NCBI GenBank assembly: GCA_029204045.2
Contig: JAQNDB010000306.1
Location: forward strand, 1 to 64,000
Length of the DNA: 64,000 nt
Reading direction: 5' to 3'
DNA from: Tillandsia leiboldiana
Lineage: Eukaryota > Streptophyta > Magnoliopsida > Poales > Bromeliaceae
Numbering within the stretch: position 1 is the first letter of the stretch; each line of letters begins with the position of its first letter. Under the pieces are notes generated by a model that was not told where the DNA came from, ran no database searches, and saw only the letters and a program-made list of their open reading frames with translations. Positions 11,815-22,229 of the stretch are shown here, one piece after another. A program made the position numbers and the translations under genes.

Positions 11815-12330
11815 GCCGCACGGGGGCGCCGTGCGGGGTAACCGCATGCAAGGCGCCGCGCGGGGCAGCCCGCGCATGCGGGGGCACCGCGCGGTGCAGC
11901 CCGCGCATGCGGGGGCGCCGTGCGGGGCACCCGCGTGCGGGGCGCCGCGCGGGGCAGCCCGCGCATGCGGGGGCACCGCGCGGCGCAGCCCGCGCATGCG
12001 GGGGCGCCGTGCGGGGCACCCGCGTGCGGGGCGCCGCGCGGGGCAACCCGCGCATGCGGGGGCACCGCGCGGTGCGGCCCGCGCATGCGGGGGGGGGGGT
12101 GCCGTGCGGGGCACGCGCATGCGGGGGCACCGCGCGGTGCGGCCCGCGCATGCGGGGGTGCCGTGCGGGGCACCCGCATGCGGGGCGCCGCGCGGGGCAG
12201 CCCGCGCATGCGGGGGCACCGCGCGGTGCAGGCCGCGCATGCGGGGGTGCCGGGCGGGGCGCCCGCATGCGGGGTGGCCGCGGGGCAGCCCGCACATGCG
12301 AGGCGCCGCGCGGACAGCACGGCGGCGCGT
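11815..12330. repeat. GC-rich array in B LTR, 89-bp higher-order unit
   Basis: Subunits of about 30 bp built from GCGCATGCGGG, CACCGCGCGG and GCCGTGCGGGG combine into an 89-bp unit: GGGGGCACCGCGCGG recurs near 11880, 11969, 12058, 12123 and 12212 (spacings 89, 89, 65, 89). All six frames are largely open because of the composition, so long apparent proteins here are not credible genes. Confidence 0.85.
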
Positions 12331-12849
12331 GGGGGGTTCGGTCGCTGCCGTCGGGGGCCGGCCGGTGTTGGGGCTTTTCCTTACTTCGCGTTTAAAGGTT
12401 CTTGACCTCCCCGCCCGGGGATCCCGTCTTGCAGCTTCGGGGAGCGCGCCGGGACGCGGGGAGCCGAGCGTGGTTTTTCTACTGGCGACAGGTGGGTTGT
12501 TTTTACTTTATTCCTAGCCTCTAAATTCTATCTTATTGGACGGGGTCTATTCTAAGTGTACTGGGGTTACGTATTGACGGGTGAAAGCTTATGCATGTTA
12601 GTGGGTTCGCTATAATGACTAGCGTCGATCGCCGACGGTGTTCTTCTTTTTCAACCCTTATATGTCAGCGGGCCACCTTCGAGTGCGCGCGGTATTACCT
12701 TGTTTTCGATTATGCACTTTACCTCATTTACCTCATTTACCTCATTACTCTTATTATTCTTATTGTGATACTGACATGATGGTGGTTACGGTTACTGGGC
12801 TCGAGGTTGCCACACGCGCACCCGCGGTTTGGCCACCGCAGAGGGTGCG

Positions 12850-12863
12850 CTTTTCCGGAAAAG
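12850..12863. promoter_or_regulatory. Conserved LTR palindrome CTTTTCCGGAAAAG (B)
   Basis: Perfect 14-bp palindrome inside the longer conserved block TTTGGCCACCGCAGAGGGTGCG plus palindrome. The same block is in the LTRs of H (46202-46215) and I (48706-48719), and with changes in E and F. Confidence 0.55.
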
Positions 12864-13671
12864 AGGTCGTAGAACCCGTGTTTACCCACGAGGTGACGTA
12901 GTGGGGGCCCCTTATTAGTTGTGGGGTTGAGGCGCCTAGGTGCGAGCGGAGCGACCCGCCGGTTTAGTTGTCCGGCGCGGTCGCGGTGTTGCAGGTACGG
13001 TATGGGGCCGTCGGTAGTGGACCGACGCGGCCGGGTATTACAGGATGCAGATATACAGGTTACCTTTTTTTTTTTCCCCCCCTTCCCAAAAGGGTGGTTT
13101 GCTCCGGTTGTCGCCACGGTCTGTTTTTATTATTTTCCCTTGCACGGCGTTTATTAGTCACTGACTTCCCACTTCGTGACAGGGCCCAGGCGAGGGGAGA
13201 GGTAGGTGGCGGTGAGGACGGGGCGGACACAGCGGGACCGTTGGAGACCCTGAACTTTATACTTTCCTTTTCTTTTCGGTTTTTCATTTATATTGTGGGC
13301 ATGTGTGAGGTTCCCGATACCCTTGTGGGGTCGACGTAGATGTCGGTATTTGATTTTCTGTTTATGCACTACCTTCTCCTTTATTTCCTACTGGCCATTT
13401 GAAAAGCGAAACAAAAACAAAGAAAAGATTGCGAAAACCGTTTTCAAAATCTAAGTGTCGTGTGGGCACCGTTTTCAAAACCCTGGGGTTTATGCTGATT
13501 TCGAAACTCGTTTTCAAAACTTAAGTGCCGGGTGGGCACTCTTTAAAAACCGTGGATTTATCCTTTCAAGTTGAAGTGGCCATGCGCTTAAATATTTAGA
13601 ATACTGGTTGTATGAAATTGAATGGTGTGATTGAATGGTTATGTTTGCTTGGGAGATGTATTCAACCACAC

Positions 13672-13728
13672 GCCGTGCACGTACAGGGGAGACTCTGTCC
13701 GTTTGCAGAGAGATCCTGTATGTGCGGC
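13672..13728 (+). other. LTR-end hairpin of element B
   Basis: GCCG plus CACGTACAGG pairs with CCTGTATGTG plus CGGC, with a TG bulge and a 27-nt loop. Compared with element I, a T-A pair is replaced by C-G. Confidence 0.65.
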
Positions 13729-13815
13729 GGGTCTGGGCACGCACCGGGAAAGAAAGAGACCTTTCAAAAAAAAAAAAATGCCGTTTCCGCTAAAACAAAC
13801 CCCCGGGGCGTGACA

Positions 13816-13820
13816 GCCGG
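13816..13820. other. Right target-site duplication of element B
   Basis: GCCGG, the partner of 7209-7213; the gag frame of element A resumes at 13817. Confidence 0.88.
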
Positions 13821-16043
13821 GCCATGTTCGAGCTACCTGCCCCTATGCGCCAGCACCGGCTCCTTCCTCAGCATCAACCCCACCGGCGCCCCAGCAGCGG
13901 TCCTATGCCCCGGCGAGCAGGGCCCCTTCTTCTCATCCGGCAGACTACCGACCACCGGCACAGAGCGGGCGGGTTTATGCTGCCCAGGTTGAGGACTCCC
14001 TGGCAGTCGACCACGTGGTGGCAGGTATCGTTTTACTTTCTGGCAGTAGAGCTCGCACTTTATTTGATACCGGTGCATCACATTCTTTCATCAGTAGAGC
14101 ATTCGCATCATCCCATGGACTAGAGTTAGGTCGGTTGCCACGTGCGTTAGAAGTGCAGGTTCCGGAGCATACTTTACTTGTAGAGGAGTGTTGTTGGTCT
14201 TGCCCTGTACAGATCGAGTCGTGGATCTTGCCAGCGGACCTGATGGTCCTGAGTCAGTTGCGAGACTTTGATATGGTACTTGGGATGGACTGGTTGGCTC
14301 GCTATTATGCGACTATTGACTGTGCCACAAGGACGGTGACCTTTAGCGAGCCAGGCCAGGAGGTGATTGTGTACAGAGGATGCCAGAGTACTTTCTTCGC
14401 CTCGATAGTTTCAACTTCTCGTGCGAGGCAGATGATGCGCAGTGGATGCGTGGCCTTTTTGGCCAGTGTGGTTCAGGGGCCTGCGGCGGCGCCGGGACTC
14501 GCGGATATCCCTATTGTCCACGAGTTCCCGGATGTTTTTCCACCAGAGCTGACTAGTATGCCGCCGGATAGGGAGGTCGAGTTTTTGATTGACGTAGTCC
14601 CAGGAACTGCGCCAATCTCCAAGGCCCCTTACCGAATGGCACCGGCGGAGCTGCGTGAGTTGAAGGCGCAACTTCAGGACTTATTGGACAAGGGTTTCGT
14701 GAGGCCGAGTGTATCGCCTTGGGGAGCACCGGTGCTGTTCGTAAAGAAGAAGGATGGTTCACTTCGACTTTGTGTGGATTACCGAGAGCTGAATAAAGTG
14801 ACCATCAAGAACAAGTACCCTTTGCCGCGCATCGATGACCTATTTGATCAGCTGCAAGGGTCTTGTGTCTTCTCTAAGATCGACTTACAGTCTGGTTACC
14901 ACCAACTGAAGGTGAAGGCCGAGGACGTTTCAAAGACAGCATTCAGGACTCGGTACGGGCATTATGAGTTCACTGTCATGCCTTTTGGATTGACTAATGC
15001 CCCTGCCGCATTTATGGATTTGATGAACAGGATCTTTCGACCTTATCTTGACCGGTTTGTGGTTGTGTTCATCGATGACATCCTGATTTATTCTCGGAGC
15101 GATGTGGAGCATGAGGAGCACCTGAGGATTGTGCTGCAACTTCTGAGGGAGAAGAAGTTGTATGCCAAGTTATCTAAGTGCGAGTTTTGGCTTCGAGAGG
15201 TTGCATTTTTGGGCCATGTGATCTCAGCTGCAGGAGTGGCAGTAGACCCGGCGAAGATTGAGGCAGTCCGGGATTGGCCCCGACCGACGACGGTAGCAGA
15301 GATTCGCAGTTTTATGGGCCTGGCTGGATATTACCGTCGGTTTGTGGAAGGTTTTGCGAAACTTTCCGCACCCCTCACGCGTTTGACGCGCAAAGGAGTT
15401 AAGTTCATCTGGAGTGAGGATTGCCAGAGGAGCTTCGAGGAACTGAAGAACAGGTTGATGTCAGCTCCTATCCTTTCCCTCCCTGTTATGGGGAAAGGAT
15501 ATGTGATCTACAGTGATGCATCGCACAGTGGACTCGGTTGCGTGCTGATGCAGGAGGGCAGGGTAATCGCTTATGCTTCATGGCAACTCAAGGATTATGA
15601 GAAGAATTACCCTACCCATGACTTGGAGCTAGCTGCGGTGATCTTCGCACTGAAGTTGTGGCGCCATTATCTGTATGGGGAGCACTGCGAGATTTACACC
15701 GACCACAAGAGCCTGAAATATCTGTTCACCCAGAAGGAACTCAATTTGAGGCAGCACAGATGGTTAGAGCTGTTAAAGGACTACGATGTGGACATACTCT
15801 ACCATCCCGGCAAGGCAAACGTGGTCGCTGATGCCCTGAGCAGGAGAGCAGTACAGAGCCTATCCTTGATGATCACCAACCAGGCGCCGTTACTGGAGCA
15901 GATGAGGCGATTAGAGCTTGAGGTGGTGTTCCCTGGGGTTTCTGCTAGACTTCTGTCATTAGTTGTGCAGCCCACTCTGTTAGACAGGATTCGGGAGAAA
16001 CAGAGTGAGGACCCCCCACTTGATGAGGATTCGAGAGCAGATT
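13817..16043 (+). pseudogene. pol: gag end, protease, reverse transcriptase and RNase H of element A
   Basis: Open from the second half of the zinc knuckle (His and last Cys, at 13823-13840) to about 16010. A Pro/Ala-rich linker is followed by aspartic protease with catalytic LFDTGASHSFIS near 14055-14090. Reverse transcriptase runs from about 14560, with LCVDYRELNK near 14770, KIDLQSGYHQ near 14878 and catalytic FIDD near 15070. RNase H has YSDASHSGLG near 15510 and YTDHKSLKYLF near 15695. After the C run at 16011-16016 the frame shifts and the original frame continues into an in-frame TAG at 16044, cutting integrase off. Gag and pol appear to have formed one frame, as is usual in Tekay-type elements. 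Confidence 0.9.
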
Positions 16044-16996
16044 TAGGCTGGCGAGACAGGGGATTTTTCAGTCGATGCTGCGGGAGTACTACGGTACAGG
16101 GACCGAGCTTGCGTGCCAATGGACTCAGAGATTCGAGAGCAGATCTTGCGGGAGGCTCATTATACACCTTATACCATCCATCCTGGTGGGACTAAGATGT
16201 ATAAGGACCTCAAGGCACAGTTTTGGTGGAGCTGCATGAAAAGAGATATTGCCAGATTTGTGGCACACTGCCTAACTTGTCAGCAAGTAAAGGCTGAGCA
16301 TCGTGTACCTGCTGGCAAGTTGCAGAGTCTCCCAATCCCTGAATGGAAGTGGGACCATATCACTATGGATTTTGTCACTGGATTGCCGAGAGCTCAGACT
16401 GGAGCGGATGCGATCTGGGTGGTCGTGGACAGGCTCACCATATCCGCCCACTTTTTACCAGTTCAGATGACTTGGCCATTGGATCGACTGGCACAGATGT
16501 ACTTGGCTGAGGTGGTCAGATTGCACGGGATACCCATTTCCATTGTATCGGATAGAGACTCGAGGTTTGTCTCGCACTTCTGGAGGAGTTTACAGACGGC
16601 CCTGGGGACACAGCTTCGCTTCAGCACAGCATTCCACCCACAGACGGACGGACAGTCAGAGCGCACCATTCAGACTCTCGAGGATATGCTGCGGGCATGC
16701 GTTCTGGATTTTGGGGGAGGGTGGCACCGACACCTAGGATTGGTTGAGTTTGCGTACAACAACAGCTATCAAGCGAGCATCCAAATGGCTCCGTTTGAAG
16801 CGTTGTATGGGCGCAAGTGTCGGTCACCCCTATATTGGAGTGATGTGGGTGAGAAGAAGACCTTGGGTCCTGATCTACTATTGGAGGCAGAGGAGAAGGT
16901 CAGACTGATTCGACGACATCTTGAGACCGCTCAGAGCCGACAGAAGAGTTACGCTGATACCCGACGACGAGACTTGGAGTTTCAAGTGGGCGATCA
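16044..16996 (+). pseudogene. int: Integrase of element A, first part (stop at start, interrupted by D)
   Basis: Begins after TAG 16044-16046. The HHCC zinc-binding part is readable near 16150-16290 (HYTPYTIHPGG ... HCLTCQQVKAEH). The catalytic core follows, with the first Asp in MDFVTGLP near 16370, the second Asp in SDRDSRFVSHFW near 16548, and Glu in QTDGQSERTIQ near 16650. The core is complete, but the frame is interrupted at QVGDH by element D at 16996. The last part is at 27113-27535. Confidence 0.9.
16992..16996. other. Left target-site duplication of element D
   Basis: GATCA, repeated at 27113-27117. Confidence 0.92.
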
Positions 16997-17231
16997 TGTA
17001 GAACACCGGGATTTGGATGACGCACCGACCTTGCAGGATGGTGTGGTGCGGAGGAATTTGCCTTGGATGTGTCCACTTGTGTTTTCAGAGGAGTTCGGGT
17101 TGATTTGGATCCCCGTGGAAGCCTCTGCTTGTTTCGGGCTTTGTACGCGTTAGGTGACTGGCACGGGAAGCTCCGACACCGCTATGGGTTGTAGAAAAAT
17201 TGGGAAACACTTGGAGCAGGTGTATTTTCAG

Positions 17232-17610
17232 TTTACAGCGAGGTTCGGGAGGTTCCGGACTGACGCGGAGGACCCGGAGGCAAAAAGTGAGTCGGAACTG
17301 GCAATTTTGGAGCCGGTATTTGATTTGAGCACCCCGACTCAACGGATGAGCTTTTTGAGGAGAAAAAGCTGTGGACACGCGTACTTTTGATTTACAACGA
17401 GGTTCGGGAGGTTCCGGACTGACGCGGAGGACCCGGAGGCAAAAAGTGAGTCGGAACTGGCAATTTTGGAGCCGGTATTTGATTTGAGCACCCCGACTCA
17501 ACGGATGAGCTTTTTGAAGAGAAAAAGCTGTGAGCGCGTGTACTTTTGAATTACAACGAGGTTGGGGAGGTTCCGGGCAGCGGCGGAGAGCCCGAGGGCA
17601 AAAAGTGAGT
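17232..17610. repeat. 159-bp tandem repeat in D 5' LTR
   Basis: TTTACAGCGAGGTTCGGGAGG at 17232 recurs at 17391 (period 159), and a diverged partial third copy starts at about 17550. The 3' LTR has one full copy (23488) plus the diverged one (about 23647), so a duplication or loss happened in one LTR. Confidence 0.88.
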
Positions 17611-17670
17611 TGGAGTTGGGTTTTGGAATTAAGTTAATTAAGTTAATTAATTTATTTAAAGCTTTTGCTT

Positions 17671-17678
17671 TATAAAAA
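17671..17678 (+). promoter_or_regulatory. Probable LTR promoter TATA box of D
   Basis: TATAAAAA within GCTTTTGCTTTATAAAAACCCC, followed within about 30 nt by CTCCACCTCTGCAGC and a long GA-rich tract. The arrangement is that of a plant core promoter; the same box is at 23768-23775 in the 3' LTR. Confidence 0.6.
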
Positions 17679-18049
17679 CCCCTCCCCTCCACCTCTGCAG
17701 CAAAGGAAAAAAAGAAAGAGAGAAAGAAAGAATGAGAGAAAAAGGGAAAGATAAGGAAAGGAAAAGAGAAGAAGGAAGATGAAGAGGAGGAAATGGAGTG
17801 GGTTTCTTGAGCTTTTCTTCCCCGAGCGAGGGCGTGAAGCCGAGCGAGGTCGGCGAGCCTCGTCGAGGTCGGTTTATTTTTATGATTTTAATTTGGTTAT
17901 GGTTTTTGCTTCTCTCCTCTCCTCCCTTTTATTTTTCTTTCCCTGCTGCTTGTGGTGGCTGTTGCTGTCCGGGGTCGTGGCGAGGCTGCGCGGGCCGCGC
18001 GCGTGCAATTTGTAGGGCGCGCGGCTAGGGAGGCTCGCCGCTGCGCGGG

Positions 18050-18560
18050 CGCGCATGGGCGCCGCGCGCAGCGAGCGCCCTGCTGCTGTTGAGGTGCAGC
18101 AGGGCGCCGGGCCGCCGGCAGCATCGCCTGGGCGCGCGGCGCTGCAGGCCCCGCGTGGGCGGCCCGTTGGGCCCAGCGCGGTGTGCAGGCCGCGCGCTGG
18201 GCGCGCGGCGCTGCAGGCCCGCGCGGTGTGCAGGCCGCGCGCTGGGCGCGCGGCGCTGCAGGCCCCGCGCGGGCGGCCCCTTGGGCCCCACGCGGTGTGC
18301 AGGCCGCGCGCTGGGCGCGCGGCGCTGCGGGCCCCGCGCGGGCGGCCCCTTGGGCCCCGCGCGGTGTGCAGGCCGTGCGCTGGGCGCGCGGCGCTGCGGG
18401 CCCCGCGCGGGCGGCCTCCTGGGCCCCGCGCGGTGTGCAGGCCTCGCGCTGGGCGCGCGGCACTGCAGACCCTCGCGCGGGCGGCCTTGTGCCGCGCGGA
18501 CTTGCTGGGCGCCGCGCGGGCGGCCTTGTGCCGCGCGGACTTGCTGGGCGCCGCGCGAAT
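18050..18560. repeat. GC-rich array in D 5' LTR, 69-bp unit, about 5 copies
   Basis: GGTGTGCAGG marks occur near 18181, 18226, 18295, 18364 and 18434, mostly 69 bp apart. The units contain GCGCGCTGGGCGCGCGG and are almost pure CpG-rich sequence. The partner array in the 3' LTR has about 16 units. Confidence 0.85.
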
Positions 18561-19036
18561 GGCTGGGTTTTCTGGGGCCGTGCAGCTGCGCCGCCTTTGC
18601 CGCGCGGGCTGTGACTTGGCGACGCGCCGCGGCGTGTGTGCGCGATGGGTTTTCCGCGCAACGCGCGGCGTTTCTCGTCGCCGGTTTGGTTTCTTTTGCC
18701 CTTTGTGAGCGCGGTTTTAGCCGCATGTTTTCTGATCCCAGTCCCTCTTCTTGTCTCGCAGTTGTGGCATACGGTTAGCTTCTCACGTGGCCGGTGGCGC
18801 GTGTTTTGCCGCGTGGAGCTGCGGGATCTCATCGGGACCTCCGTTTGGCGCACGGTTTTCGCGGATGGATCGCAGGTGGGTTGGTTTCTCCCAATGAACT
18901 ACGGATTGCCCTTTATGCTTCCGAATGCAAAGGTATCGTATCCTTACTATCAGGTGATTGCGGAACAGTCGTGTAAGTCGAGGGATGTCGTTTCCGACTT
19001 GGACACGAGTGTTAGTAGCATCGTTACAGTATACGA

Positions 19037-19462
19037 GATACCACTGGCAGAGTTACCAGATGGGTATAAATCACTGGCTGAGTTACCAGATGAGCGGATA
19101 CCACTGGCAGAGTTACCAGATGGGTATAAATCACTGGCTGAGTTACCAGATGAGTAGATACCACTGGCAGAGTTACCAGATGGGTATAAATCACTGGCTG
19201 AGTTACCAGATGAGCGGATACCACTGGCAGAGTTACCAGATGGGTATAAATCACTGGCTGAGTTACCAGATGAGTGGATACCACTGGCAGAGTTACCAGA
19301 TGGGTATAAACCCCTGGCTGAGTTACCAGATGAGTAGTTACCACTGGCAGAGTTACCAGATGGGTATTAATCACTGGCTGAGTTACCAGATAGGTAAGTA
19401 TCACTGGCCGAGTTACCAGAGAGATAGTTATGCCCTGGCCGAGTTACCAGGTGGTTACTAGA
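19037..19462. repeat. CTGG...CCAG repeat in D 5' LTR (30/60-bp unit)
   Basis: About 14 copies of CTGGCAGAGTTACCAG or CTGGCTGAGTTACCAG, alternating in 30-bp half-units that make a 60-bp unit. Each has CTGG and CCAG ends that can pair. Both strands stay open through it because of the period of 30. A shorter version lies in D's interior at 21738-21850. Confidence 0.85.
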
Positions 19463-20071
19463 AGGGATTGAGGTGGCCTTCTAGTGTCTTGTAGAGTTCT
19501 AGCAGTCCCAGTGCGGGGGCGGAAACTATGGGCGCCTAAGCCTACAGCCCGTTCTTGTTTGATAAAGGGCTGTAGGGGACGCAGACGTTCGTAGTTTCCA
19601 ACCCTCCCGTGAGAGAGACTGAGAACTTACTTCCAGCATTGCATTGAGACATGTAGCGATAGATTCATTTCCAGTTATCTGTCTATCTATCTATCTATCT
19701 ATCTATCTGTGTTTTTGTCTCCAGCAGACTGAGTGGGTGTACCGTGGGTTTAGCTTTGGTACCCACTGAGATCTGACTGTTGCAGTAGATCTCACGCCCG
19801 CTGTGATGACAGGTGTTCCTGAGGCGACCGTTCCAGGTTTGGCTCGTTCGGAGCTTTCGGACCGAGGTAAGGGCGTAGCTGGCTAGCTTCTACCCGAGTC
19901 GGTGGTGTCGGTGTTAGTGTCACTTGTACTTTTTAGTTTAGTGCTTTTGTACTTATGTTGTGGGTTCTAGTGGACTGCTGTACTTGGACTTTTCACCGCT
20001 TGGTGTTTCTGCTTCCTTTCAGCTCTGATACTTGTTAGCTATAGATCTCTTTTGCAGGTTTGACGCTTCGT

Positions 20072-20093
20072 CTGTACGGCAGTCTCCGTACAG
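20072..20093 (+). other. LTR-end hairpin of element D (5' LTR)
   Basis: CTGTACGG and CCGTACAG, 8-bp perfect stem, loop CAGTCT, 52 nt before the LTR end, flanked by GCTTCGT and GCGGCGGATC. Confidence 0.65.
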
Positions 20094-20152
20094 GCGGCGG
20101 ATCTGTTGGTGAGTCCGGGTCGCAAATCGACCCCGGGGCGTGACAGATTAGG

Positions 20153-20164
20153 TGGTATCAGAGC
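20153..20164 (+). other. Primer-binding site of element D
   Basis: TGGTATCAGAGC, 7 nt after the LTR end at 20145. Confidence 0.88.
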
Positions 20165-20439
20165 CTAGGAATATAGGTCGTTGGGGACTTAGAGACCCTA
20201 GGCTTTTGGTTGGACAGTGGGAAGACTGTCGTGTGAGACGTGACCTTAGCGAGAGTCTTGTCTGAGGGTGTACCTCCCCCTGAGGATTGGGGTGAGTGAC
20301 CTCGCATGTTATTTCTCTAAAGGTGATTGTGTTGGCTGCAGTCAGCATAATGCTTTAGAAAGGTTAACATGTTTAGGCTTTCGTTTGTTTGGGTCGAGAG
20401 AGTCTTGGTCCTAATGTTTGTCTGTTGCAGTGGATTTTG

Positions 20440-21420
20440 GATGCTTCCGAGACGCCGTGCAGCGGCGAGGGCATGGTTTGACCTGGGATGAGGGGCTCGT
20501 TTAGAGGAAAGCTAAATGGATGGAGCCGAGAGAGGCTTGAGAGATCCAGGCCCAAGCAGTCCTGGTATTTGAGGCGTTACGGCGCCAGGAAGAGAGAGCA
20601 TGGAGCGTATGATGCACATGCTTGGACCGAGAGCATCTCCCGGAGTATCGTCAGTAGTACCTCCGACCGCGACTTTGTCGATTTCTGTTCCTGATCGCAC
20701 CATTGATGGTGCGGAAGCAGCGAGAGGTTGCTGTTAGGTTGTGTACCGCATCCAGTTCCATCCCTTGTAGATTTCGGGACTGAGTTGGAGCCGTGAGAGG
20801 CCGAGAACTGGAACGCTGTTATGGAAGATTTGTTCGAGGATTTGTTCATCCAGGATAAGCATCAGGGCGCTTGGTTATGCACTTTTGCATTCGGACGCCA
20901 AGAGAGCTGGTGGCGTCGGATTCGTCTTGTTGGACCATCGGGAGCGCAGTTGATGTTCTGGGGTGAGTTTCTGTGACGGTTGAGCGATGTATCCCTGGTC
21001 GCCCAGGATGAGGCTTAGAGGTTGGTTGTGTTCGAGTGGGAACCGCCTCAAGATGACTATCTCTTTGTGCATTTTCGGCGATTGCTGACCTTGGTTGCAG
21101 TGAGCGTGCATGCTCGATGGTTTGACTGTGGATCAGTGACCCCGTCCGAGGGAGACGGTGAGCGGGGGATCAGCTTCGGAGTGAGAGCTCCGGCATCGCC
21201 GATTTTGCGATAGTCGCGTGTTTCGAGGTTGCCATGATTCCACCCACAGGATCATGGGTCTCAGAAGAGACTGAGACCAGGAGGCTCTCGACAGTGCTCG
21301 CTTCAGCAGCAGTGCCAGGATGTGAGTTCCCCTTTTGCATGGGCCGCTTTCATCGCCAGGGTTGTGGGTCGCGTCTCACCTGGTGTGGCCGTCGGGTTAG
21401 AGCATGCTTTATGCCAACGC
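20440..21420 (+). pseudogene. gag traces in element D
   Basis: ATGCTTCCGAGACGCCGTGC near 20450 resembles the gag start MPPRRR of element A but meets a stop within a few codons. At 20821-20935 MEDLFEDLFIQDKHQGAWLC and ESWWRRIR correspond to the capsid segment read in element A at 6408-6515 (EKLFRDFFIDQKY ... TWWRRV). Downstream only weak Cys/His-rich echoes are seen near 21320-21400. Many stops and frame changes; no usable product. Confidence 0.6.
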
Positions 21421-21737
21421 CGTGTGTGCGTTTCGGTAAAGCGGGGGTACCTTCGTGTGGGCCAGTGTCAGGACTGACGGTTGTGCACTTTTGGATCAGT
21501 TTTCAGATCACGTGAAGCACGTGGATGAGTGCTGCCTGTCCTGCCAGTGCGACTAGGACCTTGGTTTGATCATCGAGATGTTAGTCCTACATCAGTGCAG
21601 AGGTGTTGATACGAGGTTGGATAGGAATCGGCCGTCCCAATTTATGCTATCATGGATTGTCGAGAGAGAAGACATTGACCCTCCGTGGACCTGGTCAGGA
21701 GGAGGGTATTTTTATAGCATGTGATAAGATATATGAT

Positions 21738-21850
21738 GCCCTGGCTGAGTTACCAGGAGGTTACCTGCCCCTGGCTGAGTTACCAGGAGGTTACTTGCCC
21801 CTGGCCGAGTTACCAGGAGGTTGATGCCCCTGGCCGAGTTACCAGGTGCT
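21738..21850. repeat. CTGGCYGAGTTACCAG repeat in D interior
   Basis: Four copies about 31 bp apart (CCCTGGCTGAGTTACCAGGAGGTTA type), closest to the last repeat of the LTR array, which also reads GCCCTGGCCGAGTTACCAG (19429-19450). Confidence 0.8.
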
Positions 21851-22229
21851 TACTAGATTGGGACTGAGATCGAGACAGTGATTGACGTGGTTTGGGAACC
21901 GCGCCAACTTCGACAGCACCTCGGGGAGTATCAACCGTGAGACAGAGAGAGCTGTGAGCGCAGTTGTGAGATTTGGCGGATCGAGAGGTCTGTGAGACCT
22001 AGTACCTCGTCGTGGGAGTACGACAGTGAGGATCCAGGCGGTTGTTACACCGTGGTGATGTCACGTTGTGGGTACACAACCGTGTGAGTTCTTGTAGGGT
22101 TCGAACTTGATTAGTCTCACCTTGTGCATGGGCAGATGCCTTCGAGTGATTGATATCTTTATGGAACCTTACAGCCGAGGGCTGTGCCTGGATACTGATC
22201 CGGAATCAGTAGGGCAGTTTGAGCGGTTT

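Larger units (their letters stand above)
7214..13815 (+). mobile_element. Element B, chromovirus with 5' LTR replaced by Cassandra/TRIM sequence
   Basis: 6602-bp insertion with 5-bp duplications. The right part is a normal chromovirus end: PBS, gag remnant, pol remnant and a 2.7-kb 3' LTR of the same kind as H, I and J. The left part, where a 2.7-kb 5' LTR beginning TGTGATAACC is expected, is 744 bp of inverted TRIM-type sequence that begins TGTGACGCC and ends AATGACA right at the PBS. The outer edges still have TG...CA form. Most of gag and all of protease are deleted. It cannot have encoded its own complete machinery. Confidence 0.85.
11100..13815 (+). repeat. 3' LTR of element B
   Basis: 2716 bp from TGTGATAACCGC to CCCCGGGGCGTGACA. 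It follows the end of pol by about 37 nt with the purine-rich GAGGTGAGTGG at 11089-11099. It holds a TATA-like GCATATATTA at 11561, a candidate splice donor AAG/GTGAGC at 11720, a GC-rich array, a candidate acceptor TCTTGCAG ending 12434, the TTCCGGAA palindrome module, a TGACGTAG motif near 12893 and the LTR-end hairpin. Confidence 0.88.
16997..20145 (+). repeat. 5' LTR of element D
   Basis: 3149 bp, TGTAGAACACC to GGGGCGTGACA. Order: 159-bp tandem repeat (17232-17600), TATA box, GA-rich tract, GC-rich array (18050-18560), candidate acceptor TCTCGCAG ending 18761, CTGG/CCAG repeat (19037-19460), CTAT microsatellite (about 19680-19708), hairpin. It is 712 bp shorter than the 3' LTR, which is explained by fewer array units despite one extra 159-bp copy. 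Confidence 0.9.

Noticed and set aside
14015..16195. Element A pol as an intact gene
   Set aside because: A frameshift at 16011-16016, a stop at 16044 and element D's insertion separate RNase H from integrase and chromodomain.
19024..19404. Tandem-repeat proteins encoded on both strands across the CTGG repeat
   Set aside because: Period 30 makes both strands open; the same repeat occurs in LTRs without any start context or domain.
19037..19462. CRISPR-like regular spacing of a short repeat
   Set aside because: The spacers are themselves repeated, the repeat lies in a plant LTR, and there are no associated genes.
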